A stretch of DNA of 57,662 nt from positions 1 through 57,662 of the forward strand of contig CAMIYC010000017.1 in NCBI GenBank assembly GCA_946402905.1, written 5' to 3'. The DNA comes from an uncultured Prevotellaceae bacterium. Lineage in GTDB: Bacteria; Bacteroidota; Bacteroidia; Bacteroidales; Bacteroidaceae. Numbering within the stretch: position 1 is the stretch's first letter; each line of letters starts with the position of its first letter. The position numbers and the translations under genes are program-made. The notes under the pieces are model-generated. The model saw only the letters and a program-made list of their open reading frames with translations. It was not told where the DNA came from and made no database searches. Shown here piece by piece: positions 40,813 through 48,599 of the stretch.

Positions 40813-43476
40813 TTAATCCAATGTAGTATCATTCTCTCCCTCAGTAGTTTCACCATCAAGAACATCGCCATCCACGATTTCATCATCCACGATTTCATCA
40901 TCGACTGCATCTTCATCGGCAGGCTCATTGTTGTATTCAGCCGTGGCATCGCTCTTGAAGTTGTCGGTTTTCTGAGTCCATTCTGCCCTGCTCATCTGCT
41001 CGACAGTGGCCTCGAGGTCGGCTCCCATCACCTTGCAGACGCTGGCAATCACATCATTTTTCTTGGTGAGGTTGATCAGTCTGACGCCCTGTGTGGCCCT
41101 TCCCATGATGCGACACTCAGCCACCGCGAGCCGGATGGTGATGCCGCTCTTGTTGATGATCATCAGGTCGTTTTCATCGGTCACGTTCTTGATAGATACG
41201 AGTCGTCCTGTCTTTTCTGTGATATTCAGTGTCTTCACACCTTTTACGCCACGCGAGGTCTTTCGGTAGTCCTCCACCTGCGAACGCTTACCATATCCGT
41301 TCTCACTGACCACCATGATCGACTCTTTCTCTGCGTGGTTGACCACGATCATGCCTACCACTTCATCATCGCCCTCGTCGAGTTTCATGCCTCTCACACC
41401 GGTGGCGATTCTTCCCATCTCTCTCACGGCACTCTCCTCGAATCTTACGGCACGTCCGTTTCTGTTGGCCAGCACCAGTTCGTTGTGCCCGTTGGTCAGT
41501 CTCACGTCTACCACCTCGTCTCCCTCGAGTATATTGATGGCATTGACGCCGTTTGCCCTTGGCCGGCTATATGCCTTGAGACAGGTTTTCTTTACGATAC
41601 CATGCTTGGTGGCGAATACGACATAGTGAGAGTTGAGGAAGTTTTCGTCATCCAGTCCTCTGAGTCTGAGGAATGCGTTGACAGAGTCGTCCGACTCGAT
41701 GTTGAGCAGGTTCTGTATGGCCCTGCCTTTGGAGTCTTTCCCTCCCTCTGGTATTTCGTAGCATTTGAGCCAGTAGCATCTTCCTTTTCGTGTGAAGAAG
41801 AGCATGGTATTGTGCATGGTGGCAGGATAAATAAACTCCGTGAAATCCTGTTCACGTGTCCTTGCCCCCTTGCTGCCGACTCCGCCTCTTGCCTGTCCGC
41901 GGAATTCGCTTAGCGGTGTGCGCTTGATATACCCCAGATGGCTGACGGTGATGACGACAGGATCGTTGGGATAGAAGTCTTCGGGGTTGAACTCCTCAGA
42001 TGAGAACTTGATTTCGGTACGGCGCTCGTCGCCATACTTTTCTTTCACTTCCTGCAGTTCGTCTTTCATCACTTTCTTACAGAGCTCAGGATCGTCGAGT
42101 ATCTGCTGCAGGTAGGCGATGAGTTTTTCCAGTTCCTCGTATTCAGCATGCAGTTGCTCCATACGCAATCCTGTGAGCTGCGAGAGTCTCATGTCTACGA
42201 TGGCTTTCGACTGTAGTTCGTCAAGCTCAAATCTTTGTTCGAGGTTTCGCTGTGCATCGACAGGTGTCTTCGATGCCCTGATGATGTGCACCACCTCGTC
42301 GATATTGTCGCATGCGATGATCAGTCCTTCGAGGATGTGTGCCCTCTCCTGAGCTTTTCTCAACTCGAATTTGGTGCGTCTGATGGTCACGTCGTGCCTG
42401 TGGTCTACGAAGTAGCCCACACATTGTTTCAATGTGAGGAGCCGTGGTCTTCCTTTAACCAACGCGATACAATTAACTGAGAAAGAGCTCTGTAGGGCAG
42501 TCATCTTAAACAGTTTGTTGAGTATCACATTAGCGTTTGCGTCTTTTTTCACGTCTACGACAATACGCATGCCCTGACGTCCCGACTCATCGTTGACATT
42601 CGAGATGCCTTCTATTTTGCCTTCTTTCACGAGGTCGGCTATATACTCGATGAGCTGAGCCTTATTGACACCATAGGGTATTTCCGTCACGACGATTTTG
42701 TCATGGTTTTCGTCGCTTTCTATTTCAGCTTTTGCCCTGATGACGATGCGTCCCCTTCCCGTCTCATAGGCATCTTTTACGCCTTGGATTCCATAGATGA
42801 ATGCTCCGGTCGGGAAATCCGGGGCTTTGATATACTGCATCAGTCCGTCAGTGTCGATGTCAGGGTTGTCGATATATGCACAACATCCGTCTATGACCTC
42901 TCCGAGGTTGTGTGTAGGTATATTGGTGGCCATTCCCACTGCGATACCGTTTCCTCCGTTGACGAGCAGATTGGGCACTTTTGTGGGCATGACAGAAGGC
43001 TCTGTGAGTGAGTCGTCGAAGTTGTTGACCATATCCACGGTGTCTTTCTCCAGGTCGTCCATGATGTGCTCGCCCATTTTGGAGAGTCTGCACTCAGTAT
43101 ATCGCATGGCAGCGGGAGAGTCACCATCTACGCTTCCGAAATTTCCCTGTCCGTCGACCAGGGTATATCTCATGTTCCAGTTTTGCGCCATTCTCACCAG
43201 GGCCCCGTACACCGAGCTGTCTCCATGAGGATGGTACTTTCCGAGGACCTCACCTACGACACGTGCACATTTTTTGTACGGTTTGTCGCTGGTGTTTCCT
43301 ATTCCCATCATTCCATAAAGTATCCTGCGGTGCACAGGTTTAAATCCATCTCTCACATCCGGCAGGGCACGAGCCACGATAACCGACATGGAATAGTCGA
43401 TATACGAAGACTTCATCTCCTCCTCGATGTTGATTTTGATGATTCTGTCTTGGTCAAAAGTCTGATTCTCGTCCAT
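40813..43476 (-). CDS. gyrA: DNA gyrase subunit A
   Basis: This is the DNA-cleaving subunit of gyrase, which puts negative supercoils into DNA with GyrB and ATP. The protein has 887 residues. The catalytic tyrosine is Y126 in AAMRYTE. The quinolone region reads [17 protein letters not shown], with serine (S87) at the position of E. coli S83 and glycine at that of D87. Six C-terminal beta-pinwheel blades follow from about 500, including the GyrA-box-like [10 protein letters not shown] near 541-550. The tail (about 850-887) is very acidic and contains the direct repeat [12 protein letters not shown]. No quinolone-resistance change is evident at S87. gyrB is not in the window. Confidence 0.97.
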   Translation of the reverse strand: MDENQTFDQDRIIKINIEEEMKSSYIDYSMSVIVARALPDVRDGFKPVHRRILYGMMGIGNTSDKPYKKCARVVGEVLGKYHPHGDSSVYGALVRMAQNWNMRYTLVDGQGNFGSVDGDSPAAMRYTECRLSKMGEHIMDDLEKDTVDMVNNFDDSLTEPSVMPTKVPNLLVNGGNGIAVGMATNIPTHNLGEVIDGCCAYIDNPDIDTDGLMQYIKAPDFPTGAFIYGIQGVKDAYETGRGRIVIRAKAEIESDENHDKIVVTEIPYGVNKAQLIEYIADLVKEGKIEGISNVNDESGRQGMRIVVDVKKDANANVILNKLFKMTALQSSFSVNCIALVKGRPRLLTLKQCVGYFVDHRHDVTIRRTKFELRKAQERAHILEGLIIACDNIDEVVHIIRASKTPVDAQRNLEQRFELDELQSKAIVDMRLSQLTGLRMEQLHAEYEELEKLIAYLQQILDDPELCKKVMKDELQEVKEKYGDERRTEIKFSSEEFNPEDFYPNDPVVITVSHLGYIKRTPLSEFRGQARGGVGSKGARTREQDFTEFIYPATMHNTMLFFTRKGRCYWLKCYEIPEGGKDSKGRAIQNLLNIESDDSVNAFLRLRGLDDENFLNSHYVVFATKHGIVKKTCLKAYSRPRANGVNAINILEGDEVVDVRLTNGHNELVLANRNGRAVRFEESAVREMGRIATGVRGMKLDEGDDEVVGMIVVNHAEKESIMVVSENGYGKRSQVEDYRKTSRGVKGVKTLNITEKTGRLVSIKNVTDENDLMIINKSGITIRLAVAECRIMGRATQGVRLINLTKKNDVIASVCKVMGADLEATVEQMSRAEWTQKTDNFKSDATAEYNNEPADEDAVDDEIVDDEIVDGDVLDGETTEGENDTTLD

Positions 43477-43645
43477 TTCTTATTGTCAAGTTTAATGTTG
43501 TTTTCTCCGATGGCAGATAGCCTTCGCTTTTTGCGGACCATTTTATCGGTTTGCGATATGCGATGCCACCTGCGTTTTTTCAACAGAAATCGCTTCTAAG
43601 GGCATTTAAACGCGTTCTGAGCGATTTTGCGCAAATTTCAAGGTG

Positions 43646-43676
43646 TAAAATTACTACTATTTGACGATACGCGAAA
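43646..43676 (-). promoter_or_regulatory. Possible gyrA promoter
   Basis: On the minus strand TTTC (43676-43673), 19 bp, TAATTTTA (43653-43646); each box has one mismatch to consensus. The predicted leader is about 165 bases long. Confidence 0.45.
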
Positions 43677-43724
43677 ATAAAAGCTTCAAAAACTAAGAAA
43701 AATTAAGTATTATTAGGGTTTTGA

Positions 43725-43797
43725 GGTGGGAGGTGATTAGGTGGGAGGTGATTAGGTGGAAGGTGGTTAGGTGGAAGGTGATTAGGTGGAGTGCTTG
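43725..43797. repeat. 15-bp tandem repeat, about five copies
   Basis: The unit is approximately GGTGGGAGGTGATTA, with later copies changed to GGTGGAAGGTGRTTA. It has strong strand bias (G on plus), lies between two divergent-from-centre minus-strand units, and is not in any frame. Confidence 0.8.
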
Positions 43798-43856
43798 TCG
43801 AATTGATAATGAGTGCCATCATGAGAGATAGCCTTTTCTATGGAGGGCACAGCTAT

Positions 43857-43886
43857 GAAAAAAGGCAGATATACTATCTGCCTTTT
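43857..43886 (-). terminator. Terminator of the sigma-factor operon
   Basis: AAAAGGCAGATA (43860-43871) pairs perfectly with TATCTGCCTTTT (43875-43886), with further T on the minus strand. It lies 45 bases past the last gene. Confidence 0.9.
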
Positions 43887-43930
43887 GGGGTTGGTGTGGG
43901 TATGTGACGTTTACAGATTGTTGTCGACGC

Positions 43931-44359
43931 TCATCTATGGTGGGCAGCTTTTCTCATGGCCTGTCGGTGGAATTTCTCTTCAGCCCTGATGACATTGTAG
44001 AGTTTCTCAGCAGAAATGATTTTCAGGGCCTTGTTGTGATAGTTAGACTGTATCTGCTTGATTTCCAGTTCATACCTATCCATGTCCGAGATGGCCTTTT
44101 TGTATTCTTTCTCGCCCGATGGTTTAGAGAACTTCGTAGTCCTTATTTTATTGTAGAGCACTCTCTGTTTTTCTCCCATCTCATGATATATCGGGAAGAA
44201 AGCCGCGGCTTCACCGGCAGAGAGCCCGGCCTCATTGGTGATAAATTTTTCGAGGTCGGCTTTGAATTTGGCGGGGTTGAATTGAGGTTTCCCCTGAGCC
44301 ATGCCGTATGCGGCGCACATCAGCATGGCGATGATCATCATACATTTAGTTTTCATCAT
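43931..44359 (-). CDS. Small periplasmic protein of a sigma-factor operon (Spy/CpxP-like layout)
   Basis: About 142 residues from ATG 44359 (or the next codon). An AGGAGA Shine-Dalgarno six bases upstream supports this start over longer frames that run into the anti-sigma gene. A signal peptide (MMKTKCMMIIAMLMCAAYGMA) precedes a fully helical, highly charged mature part (FITNEAGLSAGEAAAFFPIYHEMGEKQRVLYNKI..., ...EEKFHRQAMRKAAHHR). The pattern resembles small periplasmic stress proteins of the Spy type, but without the LTxxQ motifs. The stop of the anti-sigma gene is one base away, so the genes are coupled. The likely role is an envelope-stress sensor or chaperone; this is inference. Confidence 0.75.
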   Translation of the reverse strand: MMKTKCMMIIAMLMCAAYGMAQGKPQFNPAKFKADLEKFITNEAGLSAGEAAAFFPIYHEMGEKQRVLYNKIRTTKFSKPSGEKEYKKAISDMDRYELEIKQIQSNYHNKALKIISAEKLYNVIRAEEKFHRQAMRKAAHHR

Positions 44360-44360
44360 A

Positions 44361-44726
44361 TCATTCTCCTGATAAATAAGCGTAAAGGTCGTGATTATCG
44401 CACATAATATAGTCGGCCACCTGGTCGATGGCTTCAGCCGACTGCCCATTGGTCTGTTTTTCAGCTACGGCAGCAGTCTGTTGCCGTGGCTCGTAAGTTT
44501 CATTTTTCTGGAAGAGGCTGTATGTTCCTATTCCTATTACGACAAGCGCCACAGCTGCTGCAGCCCTGAAGCTATAGCGTCTCCACATATTCACGCTGAC
44601 AGCTTTTTCCGAAGCGCTTTCCTCAGGTATTTTTTCCATGATTCTTTCAGTGAGGGTGTCAAAATAGCCATCCGGCACTTTAAAGGAGTCTTGGAATGGT
44701 GGCAATTTATAATCTTCGTTAGGCAT
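44361..44726 (-). CDS. Probable anti-sigma factor (single-span membrane protein)
   Basis: The 121 residues comprise a cytoplasmic N-terminal part (LPPFQDSFKVPDGYFDTLTERIMEKIPEES, about 9-38), one membrane span (AAAAVALVVIGIGTYSLF, about 55-72) and a short periplasmic tail ending in DQVADYIMCDNHDLYAYLSGE. The FKVPDGYFDTL segment is common in small membrane proteins encoded behind ECF sigma factors in Bacteroidota. It is the second gene of a three-gene operon, so it should hold the sigma factor in check and release it on an envelope signal. No protease-cleavage domain is visible. Confidence 0.75.
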   Translation of the reverse strand: MPNEDYKLPPFQDSFKVPDGYFDTLTERIMEKIPEESASEKAVSVNMWRRYSFRAAAAVALVVIGIGTYSLFQKNETYEPRQQTAAVAEKQTNGQSAEAIDQVADYIMCDNHDLYAYLSGE

Positions 44727-44796
44727 GTTGTTTGTTTTTTATATTTGACGTATAAACATAAGAAAAGTTTAATCCTGAGTAAAAAAAAACACAAGA

Positions 44797-45342
44797 TTAT
44801 TCTCTCAGTTTAACATACGTGGCTACTTTTTGCGCTGCGATGTGATAGGATGCCTTCAATGCTCCCTCTGAAGTCTTCAGCATCTGGCTCATCTCGCTGT
44901 ATTTCATATTGTCGAAATATCTCAGGCTGAAGACCATCCGCTGCACATCGGGTAGCGACGCCACCGCCTCGTGGAGCAGTGCCATGGTTTTGTCTCCGTC
45001 GAAATAAGTGTCGGCCTGGAGCATATTAGCCACACCTATGTTTCCGTCTGCAATCGTGTTTTTCTTGTTTTTCTGTTTTCTGAGGAAATCAAGCGACTCA
45101 TTCACAGCGATGCTATAGAGCCATGTTGATATTTTGGATAGGTTTCTGAAGTCAGACAAGTTGACCCATGCTTTGACAAATGTGTTCTGCAGTACGTCGT
45201 CGGCATCTTCGTGTACGAGCACGAAGCGTCGTATTTTCCAGTATAGCTGTGGACCATAGTGTCGCACCACAGCCTCGAAAGCTTTTCTCCGTGTCTGTGG
45301 GTCGGCGAGTTGCTCCACTATTAATTTTTCGTCATACTGCAT
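44797..45342 (-). CDS. ECF-type RNA polymerase sigma factor
   Basis: From the ATG at 45342 there are 181 residues (a GTG two codons upstream is also possible). Region 2 is at about 18-85 (AFEAVVRHYGPQLYWKIRRFV, DADDVLQNTFVKAWVNL, ISTWLYSIAVNESLDFLRK) and region 4 at about 118-175 (LPDVQRMVFSLRYFDNMKYSEMSQMLKTSEGALKASYHIAAQKV), with no region 1 or 3 domain. It directs polymerase to a small set of promoters. The downstream anti-sigma and periplasmic genes indicate an envelope-linked signal. Such operons are usually self-activating, but I cannot identify the sigma-specific promoter by eye. Confidence 0.94.
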   Translation of the reverse strand: MQYDEKLIVEQLADPQTRRKAFEAVVRHYGPQLYWKIRRFVLVHEDADDVLQNTFVKAWVNLSDFRNLSKISTWLYSIAVNESLDFLRKQKNKKNTIADGNIGVANMLQADTYFDGDKTMALLHEAVASLPDVQRMVFSLRYFDNMKYSEMSQMLKTSEGALKASYHIAAQKVATYVKLRE

Positions 45343-45368
45343 GACCACTGCTGCTATTTTAAGATTGT

Positions 45369-45424
45369 AAAAAAAATAGCATCGTCTCCTTTTCTTGTAG
45401 CTAACAAAAGGAAACTATGCTATT
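45369..45424 (-). terminator. Terminator between the tail-domain protein gene and the sigma-factor gene
   Basis: AATAGCAT...CTCCTTTT (45375-45393) pairs with AAAAGGA...ATGCTATT (45406-45424) with small internal mismatches, and on the minus strand a run of T follows (45376-45369). It separates the upstream gene from the sigma operon. Confidence 0.8.
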
Positions 45425-45447
45425 GAATATTGCCAGCTTGAAAGAAT

Positions 45448-45756
45448 CTACTTAATGGATATCTTCCTTACGAATTTGCCCACTTTCACCATGTAGCATC
45501 CTTTGGGCAGATTGAGCTCTATACGCTTGTCCTGCCCTTCTATCTTGATACTCATCACCCTTACGCCAGCCACATTATAGATATGCAGCACCTGCCCGTT
45601 GGCCCCAGTGATGTGTAGCACCGACTCTGAAACAGATACCGCAATGGCCTGAAAATCATTGTCTATAATCTCTATAGACTGACTTGCCTGAGCCACCTGA
45701 GGCATTCCGAGCATCAGGGTCATACTGAATATTATGGTCAACAATCTTTTCATCAT
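45448..45756 (-). CDS. Small exported protein made mainly of a secretion-tail-like beta domain
   Basis: The 102 residues comprise a signal peptide (MMKRLLTIIFSMTLMLGMPQVAQA, cut near 24) followed by about 75 residues: VLHITGANGQVLHIYNVAGVRVMSIKIEG...LPKGCYMVKVGKFVRKISIK. This is the pattern of the type IX secretion (Por) C-terminal sorting domain, normally appended to large exported enzymes. Here it stands alone with almost no passenger. It may be a remnant of a larger gene or a real small protein. It has its own terminator and lies upstream of the sigma operon. Confidence 0.7.
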   Translation of the reverse strand: MMKRLLTIIFSMTLMLGMPQVAQASQSIEIIDNDFQAIAVSVSESVLHITGANGQVLHIYNVAGVRVMSIKIEGQDKRIELNLPKGCYMVKVGKFVRKISIK

Positions 45757-45957
45757 ATTCGAATATACATTTGTTTGTCATGCAAAAATATGAAAAAATA
45801 TCGAGTTGGCAACTTTAATATTGCATTCTTATTGTACAATTAACATGATTTAACACGAAAATTGATATTTATTACCAATAGCGCCAATCTGGATTGGATA
45901 AAAAAACAAAGGGCAAGCAAGTGCTCATGACCCTTTATTACAATGTGTATAGGCTGC

Positions 45958-46032
45958 GATGGCATCGCAGCATACGGAACGAGGGGGATGAGCACCGCTT
46001 CAGATGGCATCGCAGCATACGGAACGAGGGGG
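45958..46032. repeat. 30-bp direct repeat (45-bp period) with a perfect hairpin
   Basis: The 30 bases starting GATGGCATCGCAGCATACGG occur at 45958-45987 and 46003-46032. The left copy is part of GCTGCGATG-G-CATCGCAGC (45954-45972), a perfect hairpin. On the minus strand the repeats follow the rnz stop, whose last codons (GATGTCATCTGA) resemble the repeat itself. Confidence 0.75.
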
Positions 46033-46041
46033 GCGTCCTTC

Positions 46042-46959
46042 TCAGATGACATCAACGACCATGCCCTCGTCGGAAAGTGACGTATTGGGAAAGATTTGTG
46101 TGGCCTCCTCGAGCAGCACATCCTCGTTATTATACCTGGCGCTATAATGCCCGAGCAGGAGATGGCCAGCCTGCGCATCCCGTGCCACCATAGCAGCCTG
46201 CGCCGCCGTGGAGTGGTGATATTTTTCTGCGTTCTTTATTTTTTCCTCACAATAGGTGCTTTCATGATAGAGCAGATTGACGCCCTGTATCTGTCGGTGC
46301 AGCCCAGGCAGGTATTTGGTGTCGGAGCAGTAGGCATAGCTTCTCACGGGATCGGGCGGTGTGACGAGTCTCGCATTGGGTATGGTTTCGCCTTCTTCCG
46401 TCACCCAGTCAGCACCGTTCTTGATGTTCATGATCTGACTCACGGGGATATGGAGGAAATCGATCATATCTCTTCTGATATGTGGCAATGTAGGCTTCTC
46501 TGTGATGAGAAACCCCGCGCACGGCGTGCGGTGATCCAGAGGTATGGTCTTGACGGTGAAGCTTCTGTCCTCGTAGATGACTTGAGCGGCGGTGGTGTCG
46601 ACCGGATGAAACACCACCTCGTACTCCAATCCGTAGCAAAACATACTTATCTGCGCTTTGAGCATGGGCTCAAAATCCGCCGGTGCGTAGACATGCAACG
46701 GAGCAGTGCGCCCCAGCATCCCCATTGAACTGATCATTCCGATCAATCCGAAGCAGTGGTCTCCATGGAGGTGCGAGATGAAGACCTGGTGTATTTTTGT
46801 ATGGTTGATGTGGTATCGCAGCAGCTGCACCTGTGTGCCCTCGGCACAGTCTATCATGAGCAGTTTTCCTCTGATTTCCACGACCTGTGCCGATGCGCTA
46901 TGCCTGAGTGTGGGTTTTGCGCTTCCACATCCGAGGATATGTACTCTGAAAGGCTCCAT
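46042..46959 (-). CDS. rnz: Ribonuclease Z
   Basis: RNase Z removes 3' trailers from tRNA precursors, needed where CCA is not encoded, as in the tRNA-Ser of this window. The ATG at 46959 (305 residues) is chosen; a TTG three codons upstream overlaps the previous stop. The metallo-beta-lactamase zinc motif is HLHGDH (residues 63-68 of this start), with further ligands in the YCSDTKY region, HESTY and HSTAAQAA (flexible-arm and C-terminal His motifs). It lies five bases after a lipoprotein gene, in the same operon. Confidence 0.95.
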   Translation of the reverse strand: MEPFRVHILGCGSAKPTLRHSASAQVVEIRGKLLMIDCAEGTQVQLLRYHINHTKIHQVFISHLHGDHCFGLIGMISSMGMLGRTAPLHVYAPADFEPMLKAQISMFCYGLEYEVVFHPVDTTAAQVIYEDRSFTVKTIPLDHRTPCAGFLITEKPTLPHIRRDMIDFLHIPVSQIMNIKNGADWVTEEGETIPNARLVTPPDPVRSYAYCSDTKYLPGLHRQIQGVNLLYHESTYCEEKIKNAEKYHHSTAAQAAMVARDAQAGHLLLGHYSARYNNEDVLLEEATQIFPNTSLSDEGMVVDVI

Positions 46960-46964
46960 ACAGT

Positions 46965-47555
46965 TCAATTCTGTCTTTTGAACTCAAATATCCCGTTTTG
47001 ATTTTCCAGATACATCGAGTCGGGTCCGAGTGTGAGCACTTCGAAGGTATCAGGCGCGAGGATCAGTTTGCCATTGTGTATTTTCCAGGAAGTATAGGGT
47101 CTCGACTCCGCGGAGACATGCGACTCCACTACCCCACCGTCCTTGATTTCAAAATTTTTGTCCAGGCTGGTCCACCGTCCGAGCAACGTAGTGAGGTTGA
47201 GCACTTTCCTGGCCACATCCTCTCCGTCCACCTGGTATGCGATGACGGCCAGTTTGTCACCGTCGAGCAGTCCTCCCAGCACAGCCGATGGCGGCACATC
47301 AGCGTCGGCCCCTTCTTCCATGGCGTTGTAGTCACCCTGGTCGAGCAGATAGGCGATGGTATCGCCGCTGTTGGTGACGAGCGAGAAAGAGTTCATCGCC
47401 GCATCATAGCAGTTGCCATATACAGTAGAGTCGGTCTCCTCTACCACCTGTTCGTCGAGCTGCAGCTTTGCCACGTTCGACTTTTTCTCCTCCTTACATC
47501 CTGCGACCAGCACAAGTGTTGCGGCAAAAAGCAGTAAGTATTTCAGATGTCTCAT
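46965..47555 (-). CDS. Lipoprotein of unknown function
   Basis: The 196 residues start with a lipoprotein signal (MRHLKYLLLFAATLVLVAGC, lipid cysteine C20) followed by EEKK, a charged start typical of surface or inner-leaflet lipoproteins in this phylum. The mature part has SLVTNSGDTIAYLLDQGD, LLDGDKLAVIAYQVDGE and LLGRWTSLD...FEIKDGGVVESH...YTSWKIHNGKLIL, resembling lipocalin-like DUF families of Bacteroidales. No enzyme motif is seen. It is encoded directly before rnz and 33 bases after mazG. Confidence 0.85.
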   Translation of the reverse strand: MRHLKYLLLFAATLVLVAGCKEEKKSNVAKLQLDEQVVEETDSTVYGNCYDAAMNSFSLVTNSGDTIAYLLDQGDYNAMEEGADADVPPSAVLGGLLDGDKLAVIAYQVDGEDVARKVLNLTTLLGRWTSLDKNFEIKDGGVVESHVSAESRPYTSWKIHNGKLILAPDTFEVLTLGPDSMYLENQNGIFEFKRQN

Positions 47556-47588
47556 TTTATTATTTATTGAAAGTCGATAACAACATTG

Positions 47589-48377
47589 TCAATTATTCTC
47601 CAGTTTCTTGGCCTCGTTCCACAGTTGGTCCATCTCTGCGAGGGTCATCTCTGTGAGCGGTTTTCCAGCCCTGATAGAGTGCTGCTCGATATAGTTGAAG
47701 CGTCGTATGAACTTCTGGTTGGTGTGTTCGAGTGCGTTATCTGGATTGAGATGGTAAAGCCTTGCTGCGTTGATGACACTGAAGAGGAAGTCGCCGAGCT
47801 CTTCTGTCGACTTTTGTTTGTCATCATGCTTCAGTTCAGCCTCCAGTTCGTCGAGTTCCTCCCTCACTTTGTCCCACACGTCCTCTCTCTGCTGCCAGTC
47901 GAAGCCCACATTGCGTGCTTTGTCCTGTATGCGATAAGCCTTGATGAGACTGGGCAGTGCGTCGGGCACACCAGAGAGCACGGTCTTGTTGCCGTCTTTC
48001 TCCTTGAGTTTGATTTGCTCCCAGTTTTCAAGCACTTGTTCTGCGGTCTCGGCTTTCTCCTTCCCATAGACATGCGGGTGTCGGAATATCAGTTTGTCAG
48101 CTTGCTTGTTGCAAACATCAGCAATGTCGAAAGCCTCTTTTTCCTGTCCGATAAGGGCATAAAAACATACGTGCATGAGTACGTCTCCCAGTTCCTTGCA
48201 GATATTCTTATCATCCTGCTTCATGAGGGCGTCGCAGAGTTCAAACGTCTCCTCTATGGTATTGGGGCGCAGGCTCTCGTTTGTTTGTTTCCGGTCCCAG
48301 GGACATTCTTTGCGCAGTCTGTCGAGCACGTCGAGCAGCCTGCCGAAAGCTTCTATTTTTTCTTGTTTTATGTGCAT
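47589..48377 (-). CDS. mazG: Nucleoside triphosphate pyrophosphohydrolase MazG
   Basis: It hydrolyses (d)NTPs to NMP and pyrophosphate, limiting abnormal nucleotides and affecting ppGpp levels. The 262-residue protein has two MazG repeats. The first is at about 10-110 (CPWDRKQTNESLRPNTIEETFELCDAL, KELGDVLMHVCFYALI) and the second at about 160-230 (GFDWQQREDVWDKVREELDELEAEL, EELGDFLFSVINAARL). The metal-binding EExxE and ExxD residues are present in both. It is the first gene of a mazG-lipoprotein-rnz run, divergent from valS. Confidence 0.94.
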   Translation of the reverse strand: MHIKQEKIEAFGRLLDVLDRLRKECPWDRKQTNESLRPNTIEETFELCDALMKQDDKNICKELGDVLMHVCFYALIGQEKEAFDIADVCNKQADKLIFRHPHVYGKEKAETAEQVLENWEQIKLKEKDGNKTVLSGVPDALPSLIKAYRIQDKARNVGFDWQQREDVWDKVREELDELEAELKHDDKQKSTEELGDFLFSVINAARLYHLNPDNALEHTNQKFIRRFNYIEQHSIRAGKPLTEMTLAEMDQLWNEAKKLENN

Positions 48378-48550
48378 TTATTTTTTTGAGTGCAAATATA
48401 ATCAATAATCTTCTAAAGGCATCGCATTTTCCAGTGATTTAACATCATTTTTTGGGAAAAGCGCCAAGACTCGCGGCAGTCTTTGCCCCACAATGTGCCA
48501 AAGAAAATGAAAAACTTAGCCCGACAGAGAGATAAGTTGGATTTTTTATG

Positions 48551-48558
48551 TAATTTTG
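48551..48558 (+). promoter_or_regulatory. -7 box TAATTTTG of valS
   Basis: A perfect -7 match 42 bases before the ATG at 48600. No TTTG is found at the standard upstream distance. Confidence 0.5.
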
Positions 48559-48599
48559 CACCCAAAAATTATAAAAGAGGTAACAAGATACATCAAAAC

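Larger units (their letters stand above)
43477..43930. other. 454-bp intergenic region upstream of gyrA
   Basis: There is no ORF. It holds the gyrA leader and possible promoter, an AT-rich stretch, a five-copy 15-bp tandem repeat (43725-43797) and the terminator of the sigma-factor operon (43857-43886). Confidence 0.6.

Noticed and set aside
40813..43476. Quinolone-resistant gyrA
   Set aside because: Serine is kept at the main resistance position; glycine at the second position may be natural for the phylum and is not proof of resistance.
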